From positions 1 to 19,346 of the forward strand of contig JBCBJX010000056.1 of the NCBI GenBank assembly GCA_038522735.1: a stretch of DNA of 19,346 nt, read 5' to 3'. The position numbers and the translations under genes are program-made. The notes beneath the pieces are model-generated. The model was not told the origin of the DNA and made no database searches. It worked only from the letters and a program-made list of their open reading frames with translations. The stretch is from JBCBJX01 sp038522735. GTDB lineage: Bacteria; Pseudomonadota; Alphaproteobacteria; Caulobacterales; Parvularculaceae. Shown one piece after another: positions 7,697-15,521 of this stretch. Numbering within the stretch: position 1 is the first letter of the stretch; each line of letters starts with the position of its first letter.

Positions 7697-8185
7697 ATGA
7701 ACAAATTGATCGCATCGTGCCTGGCGATATCCTTCGCCGGCCTCGCGGCCGGCTGCGGCGACGTGCACGGAGACGCGCAAGCGCGCGGCGTTTCGGAGCA
7801 ACCGGAGTGGTTCATGCTGCGGCCGGAGGTCGAAAAGGCCTATGGCTACACCCACGCCGTGCGCGTCGGCGAGACGTTCAAGGTCTCCGGCGCCGTGAGC
7901 ATGGACGAGGCCGGCAATCCGACGGCCGTGGGCGATCTCGAGCAGCAGATGAAGAACGTCTACGGCGATCTGGAAGCCGTGCTCGCCCACTACGGCTGCA
8001 CCTTCGACGACGTGATCGTCGAGGACGTCTTCACCACCGACATGGCGAAATTCCTCGAAGTCGCCGGGTACCGCACGACGATCTACACGAAACAGTTCCC
8101 CGCCGGGACCTGGCTGGAGGTGAAGGGCCTCGCCGTGCCGGAGTTCATGATCGAGATCGAGGTCGAGGCGCACGGCTGCGAGTGA
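7697..8185 (+). CDS. RidA/YjgF-fold lipoprotein lacking the catalytic Arg
   Basis: A 162-aa protein. Residues 1-19 form a lipoprotein signal ending LAAGC, so Cys20 is the likely lipidated residue. Residues about 45-160 match the RidA/YjgF/UK114 fold: KVSGAVSMDEAG, LEQQMKNVYGDLEAVLAHYGCTFDDVI and the C-terminal IEIEVEAH. Cytosolic RidA deaminates reactive imines through an arginine in the motif PARSxVEV. Here the equivalent segment is PAGTWLEV (135-142), with Gly137 in place of that arginine, so imine deaminase activity is unlikely. The start at 7697 is set by GGGGAG just upstream and by the signal peptide. Export and the missing arginine both argue for a binding or structural role in the periplasm, which is inference. 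It converges on the small membrane gene ending at 8237. Confidence 0.82.
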   Translation: MNKLIASCLAISFAGLAAGCGDVHGDAQARGVSEQPEWFMLRPEVEKAYGYTHAVRVGETFKVSGAVSMDEAGNPTAVGDLEQQMKNVYGDLEAVLAHYGCTFDDVIVEDVFTTDMAKFLEVAGYRTTIYTKQFPAGTWLEVKGLAVPEFMIEIEVEAHGCE

Positions 8186-8236
8186 GGCGGGGCTGTGCGG
8201 CTGGACTGGTTTGGGCCCGCAAGTCCTCGCGCGGAG

Positions 8237-8515
8237 TCAGGTCTTCCGTGAAGCGATCAACGTGAACAACGAGATCAGGATAAACATCCAGTAAACGCCG
8301 ACAGCCGCGATGACTGCCGGTTCGGTGCTCGACCAGCCGATGCGATGGCCGGAAAAATGAAAAACCAGCATATGTGGAAGAGCGGCGATGGAAAGCCAAA
8401 TGTCTTCCGCCCCAAGCGCATTATCAGCCCAAGCGAATCCAAGACCGAAAAGCACCATCAAAGCGTGATAGGCCAGCAACAACACTCCGCATAGTCCGAC
8501 TGCCAACCTTAGCAC
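8237..8515 (-). CDS. Small three-helix membrane protein, hypothetical
   Basis: A protein of about 92 aa with three hydrophobic segments: VGLCGVLLLAYHALMVLFGL, then a segment around IWLSIAALPHMLVFHF, and AVIAAVGVYWMFILISLFTL near the C-terminus. It ends in a short basic tail. The GTG at 8515 is chosen because a perfect AGGAGG lies 8 bases upstream; an ATG at 8563 in the same frame would add 16 residues but has no ribosome site. I do not recognise a family. It follows the ligase gene on the same strand with an 86-bp gap. Base composition is clearly lower in GC than its neighbours: 8401-8520 counts to about 52% GC by hand, against about 72% for 241-300 in aroB. That hints at separate origin. Confidence 0.6.
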   Translation of the reverse strand: MLRLAVGLCGVLLLAYHALMVLFGLGFAWADNALGAEDIWLSIAALPHMLVFHFSGHRIGWSSTEPAVIAAVGVYWMFILISLFTLIASRKT

Positions 8516-8601
8516 AAACACGGCCTCCTGTACGTTTGACCGCCTCCCATCTGCGGGCGACATGGTCGGAACAAGGCGCCCTATAGGCGAAAGCAGCGCC
8601 C

Positions 8602-10119
8602 CTACCCTACCCGCCCATACCCGTCCCGCAGCTCCCGTTTCAGCACCTTGCCGATATGGCTGCGCGGGATTTCGTCGATGAGCACGACGTCGGCGAGGCG
8701 CTGGGTTTTGCCGAGCTTGGCGTTCGCAGCCTCTTTGATCGCCTCGGCGGTTCCGCCGCGTGCGACGACGAACGCGACCGGGGTTTCGCCCCATTTCTCG
8801 GACGGAACGCCGACCACGGAGCAGTCCGCGACGTCGGGAAGTTCCGCGAGCACCGCCTCGATATCGCTCGGGTAGACGTTGAAGCCGCCGGAGATGACGA
8901 CGTCTTTCTTGCGGTCGAGGATCTGCAGGAACCCGTCTTCATCGAAACGGCCGATATCGCCGGTGCGGATGAAGACGTCGCCGTCGGGCGACGTCCAGCG
9001 CGCGGCGTCCGTCGCGTCGTCGCGCTTGTTGTAGCCCTTCATCATGATCGAGGAACGCCCGACGATTTCGCCCGCCTCCCCGGGCGGAAGTTCTATTCCC
9101 TCCTCGTCGATGATGCGGATGTCATGCCCCTCCGCCGGCTGACCGACCGTGTGCAGTTTATCCGGGTGGAGGTCGCAGACGAGGACGCAGGAGCCGCCGC
9201 CCTCCGTCATGCCGAAGAATTCAACCAGAACACCTGGCCAGCGGCGCATGACTTCGGCCTTCAGCTCCGCCGAGAACGGCGCGGAGGTGCATGTTTTGAA
9301 TTGAAAGCTGGAGAGATCGAAGTCGGCGAACCGCTCGAAGTCCATCAACCGCCTGTACTGCACCGGCACCAGCATGGTGTGCGTCGCGCGCCATTTCTCG
9401 GCGAGCTTCAGATATCCTTCGGCGTCGAACTTCCGCATCATGACGACCGTTCCGCCATAGGCGATCGCCGGAAAGAAGGCGACGAGGGTCGTGTTCGAAT
9501 AGAGCGGCGTTGCGAGGAGCGCGACCGAGCCCTCCTGATAGCCGACGCTTGCGGCCCGCATCACGTACTCGAACCGCATGCGGTGGCTCTGGACGATGCC
9601 CTTCGGCGCGCCGGTCGTACCGGAGGAATAGATGATGTTGAAGGGCGTTTCGGGGTCGATCTCGACGGGCTCGAATGCGTCCGCCTCGCCGAGCCAGTCC
9701 TCGAACGCGTCCGTGTCGAGACGGATGAAGCGGGCGGCGATGTCTGCAGCGATCGGAGCGAGCGCCGCCTCATTGTCGGCGTCGATGAAGAACAACCGGG
9801 CGTCGGCGTCCGCGGCCATGCCGGTGAGCGCCTCGGGCGTCGAGGACGGGGCGAGCGGCGCGACGGCGACGCCCGCCCGCAGGGCGCCGAGGAAGAGCGC
9901 CGCGTACTCGACAGACGCCGCTGCGGAGATGGCGAGTGCAGATCCCGGCCCAAGACCATCCCGCTGCAGAGCGGCCGCGACGCGGTCCATCTGCGCATCA
10001 AGCTCGCTGAACGTCAGCACACGGTCGTCGCAGGCCAGCGCCGGACGCTCCGGGGCGCGCACCGCGACGTCGCGCACCATCTGGGGCACGGGGCGAAAAA
10101 TCGCTCCAGAGTCGGTCAT
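8602..10119 (-). CDS. Class I adenylate-forming enzyme (acyl-CoA ligase type)
   Basis: A 505-aa cytosolic ANL-superfamily enzyme, which activates a carboxylate with ATP and normally transfers it to CoA. The P-loop SSGTTGAPKG is at 165-174, the adenine-binding FFGMTEGGG at 301-309, the ribose-binding TGD at 386-388, and the hinge DRKKDVVISGGFNVYPSDIE at 402-421. Lys491 in IPRSHIGKVLKRELR is the expected catalytic lysine. Length is normal for a medium- or aryl-chain acyl-CoA ligase, but the acyl substrate cannot be read. The ATG at 10119 follows GGGAGAGCCGG. There are no neighbouring acyl-CoA dehydrogenase, hydratase or thiolase genes, so this is an orphan ligase by context. A long open frame on the opposite strand here is an artefact of GC-rich coding sequence. 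Confidence 0.93.
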   Translation of the reverse strand: MTDSGAIFRPVPQMVRDVAVRAPERPALACDDRVLTFSELDAQMDRVAAALQRDGLGPGSALAISAAASVEYAALFLGALRAGVAVAPLAPSSTPEALTGMAADADARLFFIDADNEAALAPIAADIAARFIRLDTDAFEDWLGEADAFEPVEIDPETPFNIIYSSGTTGAPKGIVQSHRMRFEYVMRAASVGYQEGSVALLATPLYSNTTLVAFFPAIAYGGTVVMMRKFDAEGYLKLAEKWRATHTMLVPVQYRRLMDFERFADFDLSSFQFKTCTSAPFSAELKAEVMRRWPGVLVEFFGMTEGGGSCVLVCDLHPDKLHTVGQPAEGHDIRIIDEEGIELPPGEAGEIVGRSSIMMKGYNKRDDATDAARWTSPDGDVFIRTGDIGRFDEDGFLQILDRKKDVVISGGFNVYPSDIEAVLAELPDVADCSVVGVPSEKWGETPVAFVVARGGTAEAIKEAANAKLGKTQRLADVVLIDEIPRSHIGKVLKRELRDGYGRVG

Positions 10120-10252
10120 CCGGCTCTCCCTGTCCGAGGCATCGCCAAGCTAGCGACGCCTGGCGACCGAGGAAACACCGGCTCAGCGTTTACGTGGGAG
10201 GTCGCCGCGCTGCGTACTTTGCGAAAAGGCGGAGGCGGTTCAGAACCGGCGG
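10120..10252. other. Intergenic region upstream of ligase
   Basis: This 133-bp gap lies between the stop of the secreted-protein gene and the start of the ligase gene, both on the minus strand, so it should hold the ligase promoter. I find no good -35/-10 pair. CGGTTC/GAACCG (10236-10241/10243-10248) is a short palindrome with a 1-base centre just past the upstream stop; it may be an operator half-site pair or chance. Confidence 0.25.
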
Positions 10253-10819
10253 CTACTCGCAGGGGATGCGCTCGGCGCTCAGCTTGAACTGCTTGCGCCA
10301 GTCGCCTGCTTCGTCGCGCGTGTAGGAGACGCGAGACCAATGCTCCTGATCTTCAACGTGAAAGGTCGCCTTGAAATTCGGCCGATCGGGGTAGACCTGC
10401 CACATCGTCAAAACCCCATCCATTGTCTTCGCCCGGAGATCCTGGACCTCGTGTGTTCCCGAGGCGAGCCACATCATGTCCCACTCCTCCGCTTCGGGAT
10501 CATACATCCGGACATTTATTCCCGCGGGGGTCGCAGGATCCTGGGCCGGATCGGTGTGAAACCACTCGTCGACGATGACGGCGCCGCCCAATCCGTAACG
10601 GCCGTTCCACCTTGCGGTTCTGCTCGGCAGCGCCGGCGACCATCCGCTATCAGTCCACGCATGCAGGAAAATGCGGTAGTCGCCGATGAGGAAACCAAAT
10701 TCCTCCAAACGGGTGCGGTGCTCCTCGGCCGGAACGCCGTAATCGCAGCTCGGCGGCGCGACGGGTAAGCTCGCCGCCTGCAGAGTGAAGACGGTCGAGA
10801 TCGCTGTCGAAAGGACCAT
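10253..10819 (-). CDS. Hypothetical protein, probably exported, possible lipocalin-like fold
   Basis: A 188-aa protein I cannot name. Residues 1-20 are mildly hydrophobic and may be a signal peptide, although there are no positive charges at the N-terminus. Cys26 and Cys187 are the only cysteines and could pair in the periplasm. The body is rich in Trp and Tyr with alternating short strands: FGFLIGDYRIFLHAW (about 41-55), RWNGRYGLGGAVIVDEWFH (about 70-88), EEWDMMWLASGTHEVQ (about 111-126). This resembles DUF1579-like or other small beta-barrel proteins, a suggestion from pattern only. The ATG at 10819 has GGAGGT about 9 bases upstream. It follows bolA on the same strand with a 63-bp gap. Confidence 0.7.
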   Translation of the reverse strand: MVLSTAISTVFTLQAASLPVAPPSCDYGVPAEEHRTRLEEFGFLIGDYRIFLHAWTDSGWSPALPSRTARWNGRYGLGGAVIVDEWFHTDPAQDPATPAGINVRMYDPEAEEWDMMWLASGTHEVQDLRAKTMDGVLTMWQVYPDRPNFKATFHVEDQEHWSRVSYTRDEAGDWRKQFKLSAERIPCE

Positions 10820-10882
10820 GCTCTCGCACCTCCGTCATTTCGTCTTATGGGCGCACCACCACCCTCTTTGACACGCGACCCC

Positions 10883-11149
10883 CTATTCCCCCTCAGCCTT
10901 AACCTCCATCGCCAGCGCGTGCACCGGGCCTTCCAGCTCATCGCGAAGCGCCGTGTTCACGGCGCGCTGACGCTCGACGCGGGATTTGCCTTCGAAAGCG
11001 GTCGTCGTCATCCGGATACGGAAATGGGTTTCGCCTTCGGGGCGCGCGCCCGCATGGCCCGCATGCAGATGGCTTTCATCGATCACTTCGAGGCTCTCGG
11101 GAGCGAACGATTTCGTGAGTTTCTGGCGGATGGTTTCAGCGACGCTCAT
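10883..11149 (-). CDS. bolA: BolA family protein
   Basis: An 88-aa cytosolic protein with the complete BolA domain: SVAETIRQKL at the start, VIDESHLHAGHAG (23-35) and the helix-strand end GPVHALAM (74-81) with the invariant C-terminal His77. BolA proteins pair with monothiol glutaredoxins to bind a [2Fe-2S] cluster and act in Fe-S trafficking or iron sensing; the His residues here are consistent with that. It is divergent from the J-protein gene with 78 bp between starts. The adjacency bolA | dnaJ-like - cobS is, to my knowledge, common in alphaproteobacteria. No strong ribosome site precedes the ATG at 11149. The unknown exported-protein gene lies downstream. Confidence 0.92.
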   Translation of the reverse strand: MSVAETIRQKLTKSFAPESLEVIDESHLHAGHAGARPEGETHFRIRMTTTAFEGKSRVERQRAVNTALRDELEGPVHALAMEVKAEGE

Positions 11150-11227
11150 AACCCGCCATCGCGCCCGTCGCCGGCCCGCCTGTCAAGACTGGTTTCGCCG
11201 GCTCGAACGCCCATACTCCCCCGCTGC
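11150..11227. promoter_or_regulatory. Divergent promoter region bolA / dnaJ-like
   Basis: A 78-bp gap between head-to-head starts. On the minus strand a perfect TTGACA (complement of 11181-11186) lies 31 bp before bolA, but the hexamer 17 bp away (CGCGAT) is a poor -10. On the plus strand CATACT (11212-11217) is a fair -10 for the J-protein gene without a clear -35. Both genes lack strong ribosome sites, so leaders are likely very short. Confidence 0.35.
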
Positions 11228-11872
11228 ATGGCCGATGATTATGAATACGAGCCGAGGTTCGGCTTCGACATCCGGGCGAGCGGCGGGCGCGCGCAGAAGA
11301 AGACGCGCGCCCGAACGACCGATGAAACGAACGCGGTGACCTGCGATTATCCAGGGTGCACGCAGAAGGCGACCGTGAAGGTGCCGAAATCGCCGCGCGA
11401 GCAGCATATCCGTCTCGCTCTCTGCACGGAGCACGCGCGGGAGCACAACCGGAACTGGAATTTCTTCGAAGGGATGTCCGACGCCGAGGCTGCGGCGCTC
11501 CGCGAAGCGGCGTTTTACGGCGAACGGCCGACCTGGAAGATGTCCGACAACGCGCGCGGCGCTGCGGCCGCACGCGCCGCCGCCGGCGGCCGACGCTCCA
11601 TCCGCGACCCCTTCGACATCCTCGGCGAGGACGGCGCGGCGGCTGCAACCGCCCCCCCATCCGCCCGCAAGGTCACAAAGCTGCAGGCCCAGGCCTTCCG
11701 CACCCTCGACCTGCCGGAGAACGCCGAGGACGCGGCGATCCGCAAACGCTATGCGGAGCTGGTGAAACGCTTCCACCCGGACGCCAACCAGGGCGACCGC
11801 TCCACCGAAGAGCGCCTGCAGTCGGTCATCAAGGCCTACGGCATTCTGAAAAAAGCCGGCCTCTGCAAATAA
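11228..11872 (+). CDS. J-domain protein with N-terminal zinc-ligand motif
   Basis: A 214-aa cytosolic protein with an atypical layout: the J domain is C-terminal (about 155-212), with HPD at 183-185 in KRFHPDANQGD, the motif that stimulates DnaK ATPase. The N-terminal part carries Cys39, Cys44, Cys66 and His69 (CDYPGC ... CTEH), a probable small zinc site. Residues about 110-150 form an Ala/Arg-rich, likely flexible linker. It lacks the Gly/Phe and substrate domains of DnaJ, so it is a specialised co-chaperone and not the housekeeping DnaJ. The ATG at 11228 gives the best-matching N-terminus; no Shine-Dalgarno is visible. cobS starts 101 bp downstream on the same strand, and a role in assembling the cobaltochelatase AAA+ ring is a reasonable but untested idea. 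Confidence 0.9.
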   Translation: MADDYEYEPRFGFDIRASGGRAQKKTRARTTDETNAVTCDYPGCTQKATVKVPKSPREQHIRLALCTEHAREHNRNWNFFEGMSDAEAAALREAAFYGERPTWKMSDNARGAAAARAAAGGRRSIRDPFDILGEDGAAAATAPPSARKVTKLQAQAFRTLDLPENAEDAAIRKRYAELVKRFHPDANQGDRSTEERLQSVIKAYGILKKAGLCK

Positions 11873-11973
11873 GCCGCTGCGGCCCCGCCTCCGCTGTGCT
11901 GCCGCGCGCCCTTGAAAGCGCGCCCGGCCCGCGCAAGTTTCCGGCCGTTCCCACAGTTTGAGAAAGCCTCCAG

Positions 11974-12969
11974 ATGCCGACGCACGCCGAACCGCACGCC
12001 GAGTTTCCCAACCTCCCGGACTCCGAGGTGTCGGCCCGGGCGGCGTTCGGCGTCGCGGTGGATTTCGCCGTGCCCGCATTCTCCGAGACGAACGCCTACG
12101 TGCCGGCGATCGATACGAGCTACCGCTTCGATCCGGAGACGACGGTTGCGATCCTCGCCGGCTTCGCGCGGAACCGGCGCGTCATCGTCCAAGGCTATCA
12201 CGGCACCGGCAAATCGACGCACATCGAACAGGTGGCCGCGCGGCTCAACTGGCCGTGCGTCCGGGTGAATCTCGACAGCCACGTCAGCCGGATCGACCTC
12301 ATCGGCAAGGACGCGATCGTCATCGAGAACGGCCAGCAGGTGACGGCGTTTCGCGAAGGCATTCTTCCCTGGGCTCTGCAGCGGCCGGTCGCCCTCGTTT
12401 TCGACGAGTACGACGCCGGCCGGCCGGACGTGATGTTCGTCATCCAGCGCGTGCTGGAGGCCGAAGGGCGCCTCACCCTTCTCGACCAGAACAAGGTGCT
12501 GACGCCGCACCCCTATTTCCGGCTTTTCGCGACGACCAATACCGTCGGCCTCGGCGATACGACGGGGCTTTATCACGGCACCCAGCAGCTCAATCAGGGC
12601 CAGATGGACCGCTGGTCGATCGTCACCACCCTGAACTATCTCGCCCATGACGAAGAGGCGGCGATCGTGCTTGCGAAGCTCCCGTCTTTCGAGTCCGAAG
12701 ACGGGCGCGCGGCGATCGACGCCATGGTCCGCGTCGCGGACATGACGCGCAACGCCTTCATCAACGGCGACATCTCCACCGTCATGTCCCCGCGGACCGT
12801 GATCGCCTGGGGGCAGAACGCGGAGATCTTCCAGAACATGGGCTACGCGTTTCGCGTGACCTTTTTGAACAAATGCGACGAGCTGGAACGGCCCGTGGTC
12901 GCAGAGTTCTACCAGCGCGCTTTCGGCGAGGATCTGCCGGAGGCTGCGCCGCAGGTCGGCGTCGTATAA
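11974..12969 (+). CDS. cobS: Cobaltochelatase subunit CobS
   Basis: A 331-aa AAA+ ATPase subunit of the aerobic cobaltochelatase CobNST, which inserts Co2+ into hydrogenobyrinic acid a,c-diamide during B12 synthesis. CobS hexamers form a ring with CobT that drives CobN. Walker A GYHGTGKST is at 74-82, Walker B LVFDEYDAG at 141-149 and the sensor-1 ATTNT at 186-190. The C-terminal GYAFRVTFLNKCDELER is strongly conserved in CobS. Length matches the family (about 325-335 aa). The usual partner cobT is not adjacent: it starts at 19227, more than 6 kb away, with four genes between. The mscS-type gene follows after 53 bp. Confidence 0.96.
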   Translation: MPTHAEPHAEFPNLPDSEVSARAAFGVAVDFAVPAFSETNAYVPAIDTSYRFDPETTVAILAGFARNRRVIVQGYHGTGKSTHIEQVAARLNWPCVRVNLDSHVSRIDLIGKDAIVIENGQQVTAFREGILPWALQRPVALVFDEYDAGRPDVMFVIQRVLEAEGRLTLLDQNKVLTPHPYFRLFATTNTVGLGDTTGLYHGTQQLNQGQMDRWSIVTTLNYLAHDEEAAIVLAKLPSFESEDGRAAIDAMVRVADMTRNAFINGDISTVMSPRTVIAWGQNAEIFQNMGYAFRVTFLNKCDELERPVVAEFYQRAFGEDLPEAAPQVGVV

Positions 12970-13022
12970 ACGCGGGCGGAGCCGGTCCCGCCGGCCCGAT
13001 CGCCACTTCGTCGGAGTCATCG

Positions 13023-15461
13023 ATGACGCGCTTTCTGTCGGCCGCCCTCGCGGCTGTCCTGCTTCTCTTTTCAAGCGTTTCTTTCGCGCAGGACGCGGCG
13101 GCCGATCAGGCGATCGAGCGCGCCCGCGCAGGCGTCGACGAGCGGCGCGCTGTTATAGCGGACGTGCGGAACTCCCTCTCCGAAGAGATCGACACGGCGA
13201 ACCTCGTCGAACTTCAGGAGCAGCTCCGCACCGCGCGCAGCCGCGCAGAAGGTCAGCTCGCCCCGGTCCGCAATGCGATTTCTGACTATCGCACGCGTCT
13301 CGCAGAACTCGGGCCGGCGCCGGAGGACGGGACCCTGGAGGCCGACGAGGTGGTGGAGACGCGCCAGTCCCTCCAGCGCCGGATCGCCGACCTCGACGCC
13401 ATCCTGAAGCAGGCGAACGTCAACTCGGCCGATATCGATCTCCTCTTGAAAGATATCGATGAAGAGCGTCAGGCCCGTTTCTACGCGGATGTTTTTGAAG
13501 GCGGCGCCTCGCCTTTCTCACCTGGGCTCGTCGGCAGAGCCGTTCAAAACGCAGCCTCAGGCGTCCTCACCGTCCAGGGCGCGCTGAACCGGAAAATCGC
13601 CGACCTGCAGGCGGACGGAACGCTCGTCCGCACCCTCAGCCTCATCGGCGGCGCCGTCGTCCTCGCGATCGTTCTTTTCATCCCGGTCCGGCGCTTCCTC
13701 ACCAACCGGATCACGCGGCGCATCGAGCGTTACGAGCCGACGGAGGCGCGAAAGGCCCTCGCAGCGGCGGCGCGCATCATCGCGCGCGCGGCCCCCGCCC
13801 TTCTCGGCGGCTTCATCGTCATGGAGGCGATGGCGCTGCAGGGCCTCATCACCGAAGGTCTCGCCGCGGCCGCCCGCGCGACCTGGCTCTCCCTTGTCGC
13901 CATCGTCGTCGCCGACGCCATGTCGAACGCAATCTTCTCGCCTCGCCTCCCCGCATGGCGGGTGATCGCGGTGAAAAGCTCCTCTGCGGCGATCCTGAAA
14001 ACGCTCGCCGTCGTCGCCGTCGGCGCCTATTCGGCCGACATCATGCTGACGAGCTTCGCGCCGATGGTCGGCGGGACGGAAGACACGGCCCGCATCCAGA
14101 GCGCGCTCCTCGCTTTCATCATCGGCGCGGTGTTGATCGCGCTCTCCTCGAAATCCCTCTGGGCGCGGCCGAAAGACGCCGTCGCCGATCCCGAGGCGGA
14201 GAAGAAGAGCGAGATGACCGGGCGTCGCCTGCGCGTTCTCAGCGGGCTCGCCGGCGCGACGATCATCATCGCCGCTGCGATCGGCTATGTCGCCCTCGCC
14301 TATTACGCCGCGAGCCGGGTCGTTCTCCTCGTCTGCGTCTTCGCCATCGGATGGTTCGCCCGCGCCCTTGCGCGCGAAGGCGTCGAGGCGCTGGAGCGCC
14401 GGCTCCGCGGCGAGGCTGCGGAAGACGATGAGGAGCGCGAGAAGAACGTCCTTTTCTTCTGGATCGGGGCGGTCGTCGATGTTCTCGTCTTTTTCGCCTT
14501 CGCGCCCTTCGCCCTCGTCATCCTCGGCGCTGCGTGGGCGGACGTCTTCGGCGTCGTGCGCGCCGCCTTCGAGGGCTTTGAAGTTCCGGGCACCGACTTC
14601 CGGGTCTCTTTCTCGAAGATCGTCGCGGCGGCGCTCAGCTTCATCGTCATCTATGCGATGACGCGGTTCTTGCAACGCACCGCCGAGACCAAGCTGCTTC
14701 CCCAGACGAAGCTCGATTCCGGCCTCCAGAACTCTCTTAAGACGCTTATCGGCTATGCGGGTCTCATCCTCGCCTTCATGGCGGGGGTCAGCGCCCTCGG
14801 CTTCGACTTCTCGAACCTCGCCATCATCGCCGGCGCCCTCTCCGTCGGCATCGGTTTCGGCCTGCAGTCGATCGTCAACAATTTCGTCTCGGGGCTGATC
14901 CTGCTCTTTGAGCGGCCGATCAAGGTGGGGGACTGGATCGTCACCTCCTCCGGCGAAGGCATCGTGAAGCGCATCTCCGTGCGATCGACGGAAATCGAAA
15001 CCTTCGACCGCTCCTCGGTCATCGTTCCGAACTCGGAGCTCATCTCCGGCTCCGTCACCAACTGGACCCACAAGAGCGCCATGGGCCGGGTGGTCGTGCC
15101 CGTCGGCGTCTCCTATGACGAAGATCCCGAACGGATCATCAAGATCCTCCAGGAGGTCGCCGACGCCCAGCCGAACGCCCTGCGGTATCCGTCTCCATTC
15201 GTTTATTTCGGGGGTTTCGGGGACTCCTCCCTCGATTTCGACGTCCGCCTTTTCATCCGCGACATCAACTCGTCCCTCTCAACCAAGCGGGACCTGCGCG
15301 TCGCGATCTTCAAGCGGTTCCGCGAGGAGAACGTCGAGATCCCCTTCCCCCAGCGCGACCTCCACGTGCGTTCTGCAGACGGACTGCCGGTGCGGCTTCG
15401 CGAGGAACCGCAGCCGGCGATCGCAGAACCACCTACGGACGAACCGAAAGCGGCGGAGTAA
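13023..15461 (+). CDS. DUF3772-MscS mechanosensitive channel family protein
   Basis: An 812-aa large MscS-family inner-membrane protein. A signal peptide ends at about Ala22 (SFA|QD). A periplasmic coiled-coil DUF3772 region follows (about 25-195, with ELGPAPEDG at 95-103). Several transmembrane helices lie between about 205 and 545. The MscS pore and beta domains occupy about 575-790, with SVGIGFGLQSIVNNFVSG (607-624) as the pore-lining helix and FERPIKVGDWI (629-639) joining it to the beta domain. The C-terminal tail is acidic and Pro-rich. Such proteins release solutes on hypo-osmotic shock, and large members can have other gating signals. The start at 13023 has GGAG 8 bases upstream and places the signal peptide correctly. 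It sits between cobS and the TPR gene on the same strand. Confidence 0.92.
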   Translation: MTRFLSAALAAVLLLFSSVSFAQDAAADQAIERARAGVDERRAVIADVRNSLSEEIDTANLVELQEQLRTARSRAEGQLAPVRNAISDYRTRLAELGPAPEDGTLEADEVVETRQSLQRRIADLDAILKQANVNSADIDLLLKDIDEERQARFYADVFEGGASPFSPGLVGRAVQNAASGVLTVQGALNRKIADLQADGTLVRTLSLIGGAVVLAIVLFIPVRRFLTNRITRRIERYEPTEARKALAAAARIIARAAPALLGGFIVMEAMALQGLITEGLAAAARATWLSLVAIVVADAMSNAIFSPRLPAWRVIAVKSSSAAILKTLAVVAVGAYSADIMLTSFAPMVGGTEDTARIQSALLAFIIGAVLIALSSKSLWARPKDAVADPEAEKKSEMTGRRLRVLSGLAGATIIIAAAIGYVALAYYAASRVVLLVCVFAIGWFARALAREGVEALERRLRGEAAEDDEEREKNVLFFWIGAVVDVLVFFAFAPFALVILGAAWADVFGVVRAAFEGFEVPGTDFRVSFSKIVAAALSFIVIYAMTRFLQRTAETKLLPQTKLDSGLQNSLKTLIGYAGLILAFMAGVSALGFDFSNLAIIAGALSVGIGFGLQSIVNNFVSGLILLFERPIKVGDWIVTSSGEGIVKRISVRSTEIETFDRSSVIVPNSELISGSVTNWTHKSAMGRVVVPVGVSYDEDPERIIKILQEVADAQPNALRYPSPFVYFGGFGDSSLDFDVRLFIRDINSSLSTKRDLRVAIFKRFREENVEIPFPQRDLHVRSADGLPVRLREEPQPAIAEPPTDEPKAAE

Positions 15462-15467
15462 CCGGGG

Positions 15468-15496
15468 TTGCCGCCCTACGCCCGCTAAGGTTGAAT
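15468..15496 (+). promoter_or_regulatory. Candidate promoter for the TPR gene
   Basis: TTGCCG (15468-15473) and TTGAAT (15491-15496) are separated by exactly 17 bp, each matching four of six consensus bases. A start near 15503 would give a short leader with GGGAG before the ATG at 15522, and would exclude the alternative ATG at 15495. The match is only moderate. Confidence 0.3.
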
Positions 15497-15521
15497 GCGG
15501 GGGCGTGAGGGAGATCGGCGG

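Noticed and set aside
8656..10287. 543-codon open frame on the plus strand opposite the acyl-CoA ligase
   Set aside because: The minus-strand frame has all ANL motifs in order. The plus-strand product is Arg/Asp/Glu-rich with no recognisable domain and is a GC-rich antisense shadow.
10866..10890. TTGACA on the plus strand near the bolA stop as a promoter
   Set aside because: No -10 at 16-18 bp and no plus-strand gene follows; it runs antisense into bolA.
11904..11923. GCGCGC/GCGCGC stem between the J-protein gene and cobS
   Set aside because: Only six pairs with an 8-base loop and no T-run; expected by chance in this composition.
13557..15071. 504-codon minus-strand frame opposite the MscS gene
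   Set aside because: Its product is a low-complexity mix of Asp, Glu, Arg and Gly, mirroring hydrophobic codons of the real gene; no ribosome site or domain.
15478..15506. Stem ACGCCC-GC / GCGGGGGCGT as a terminator after the MscS gene
   Set aside because: It needs a two-base bulge, has no T-run, and overlaps the TPR leader and candidate promoter.
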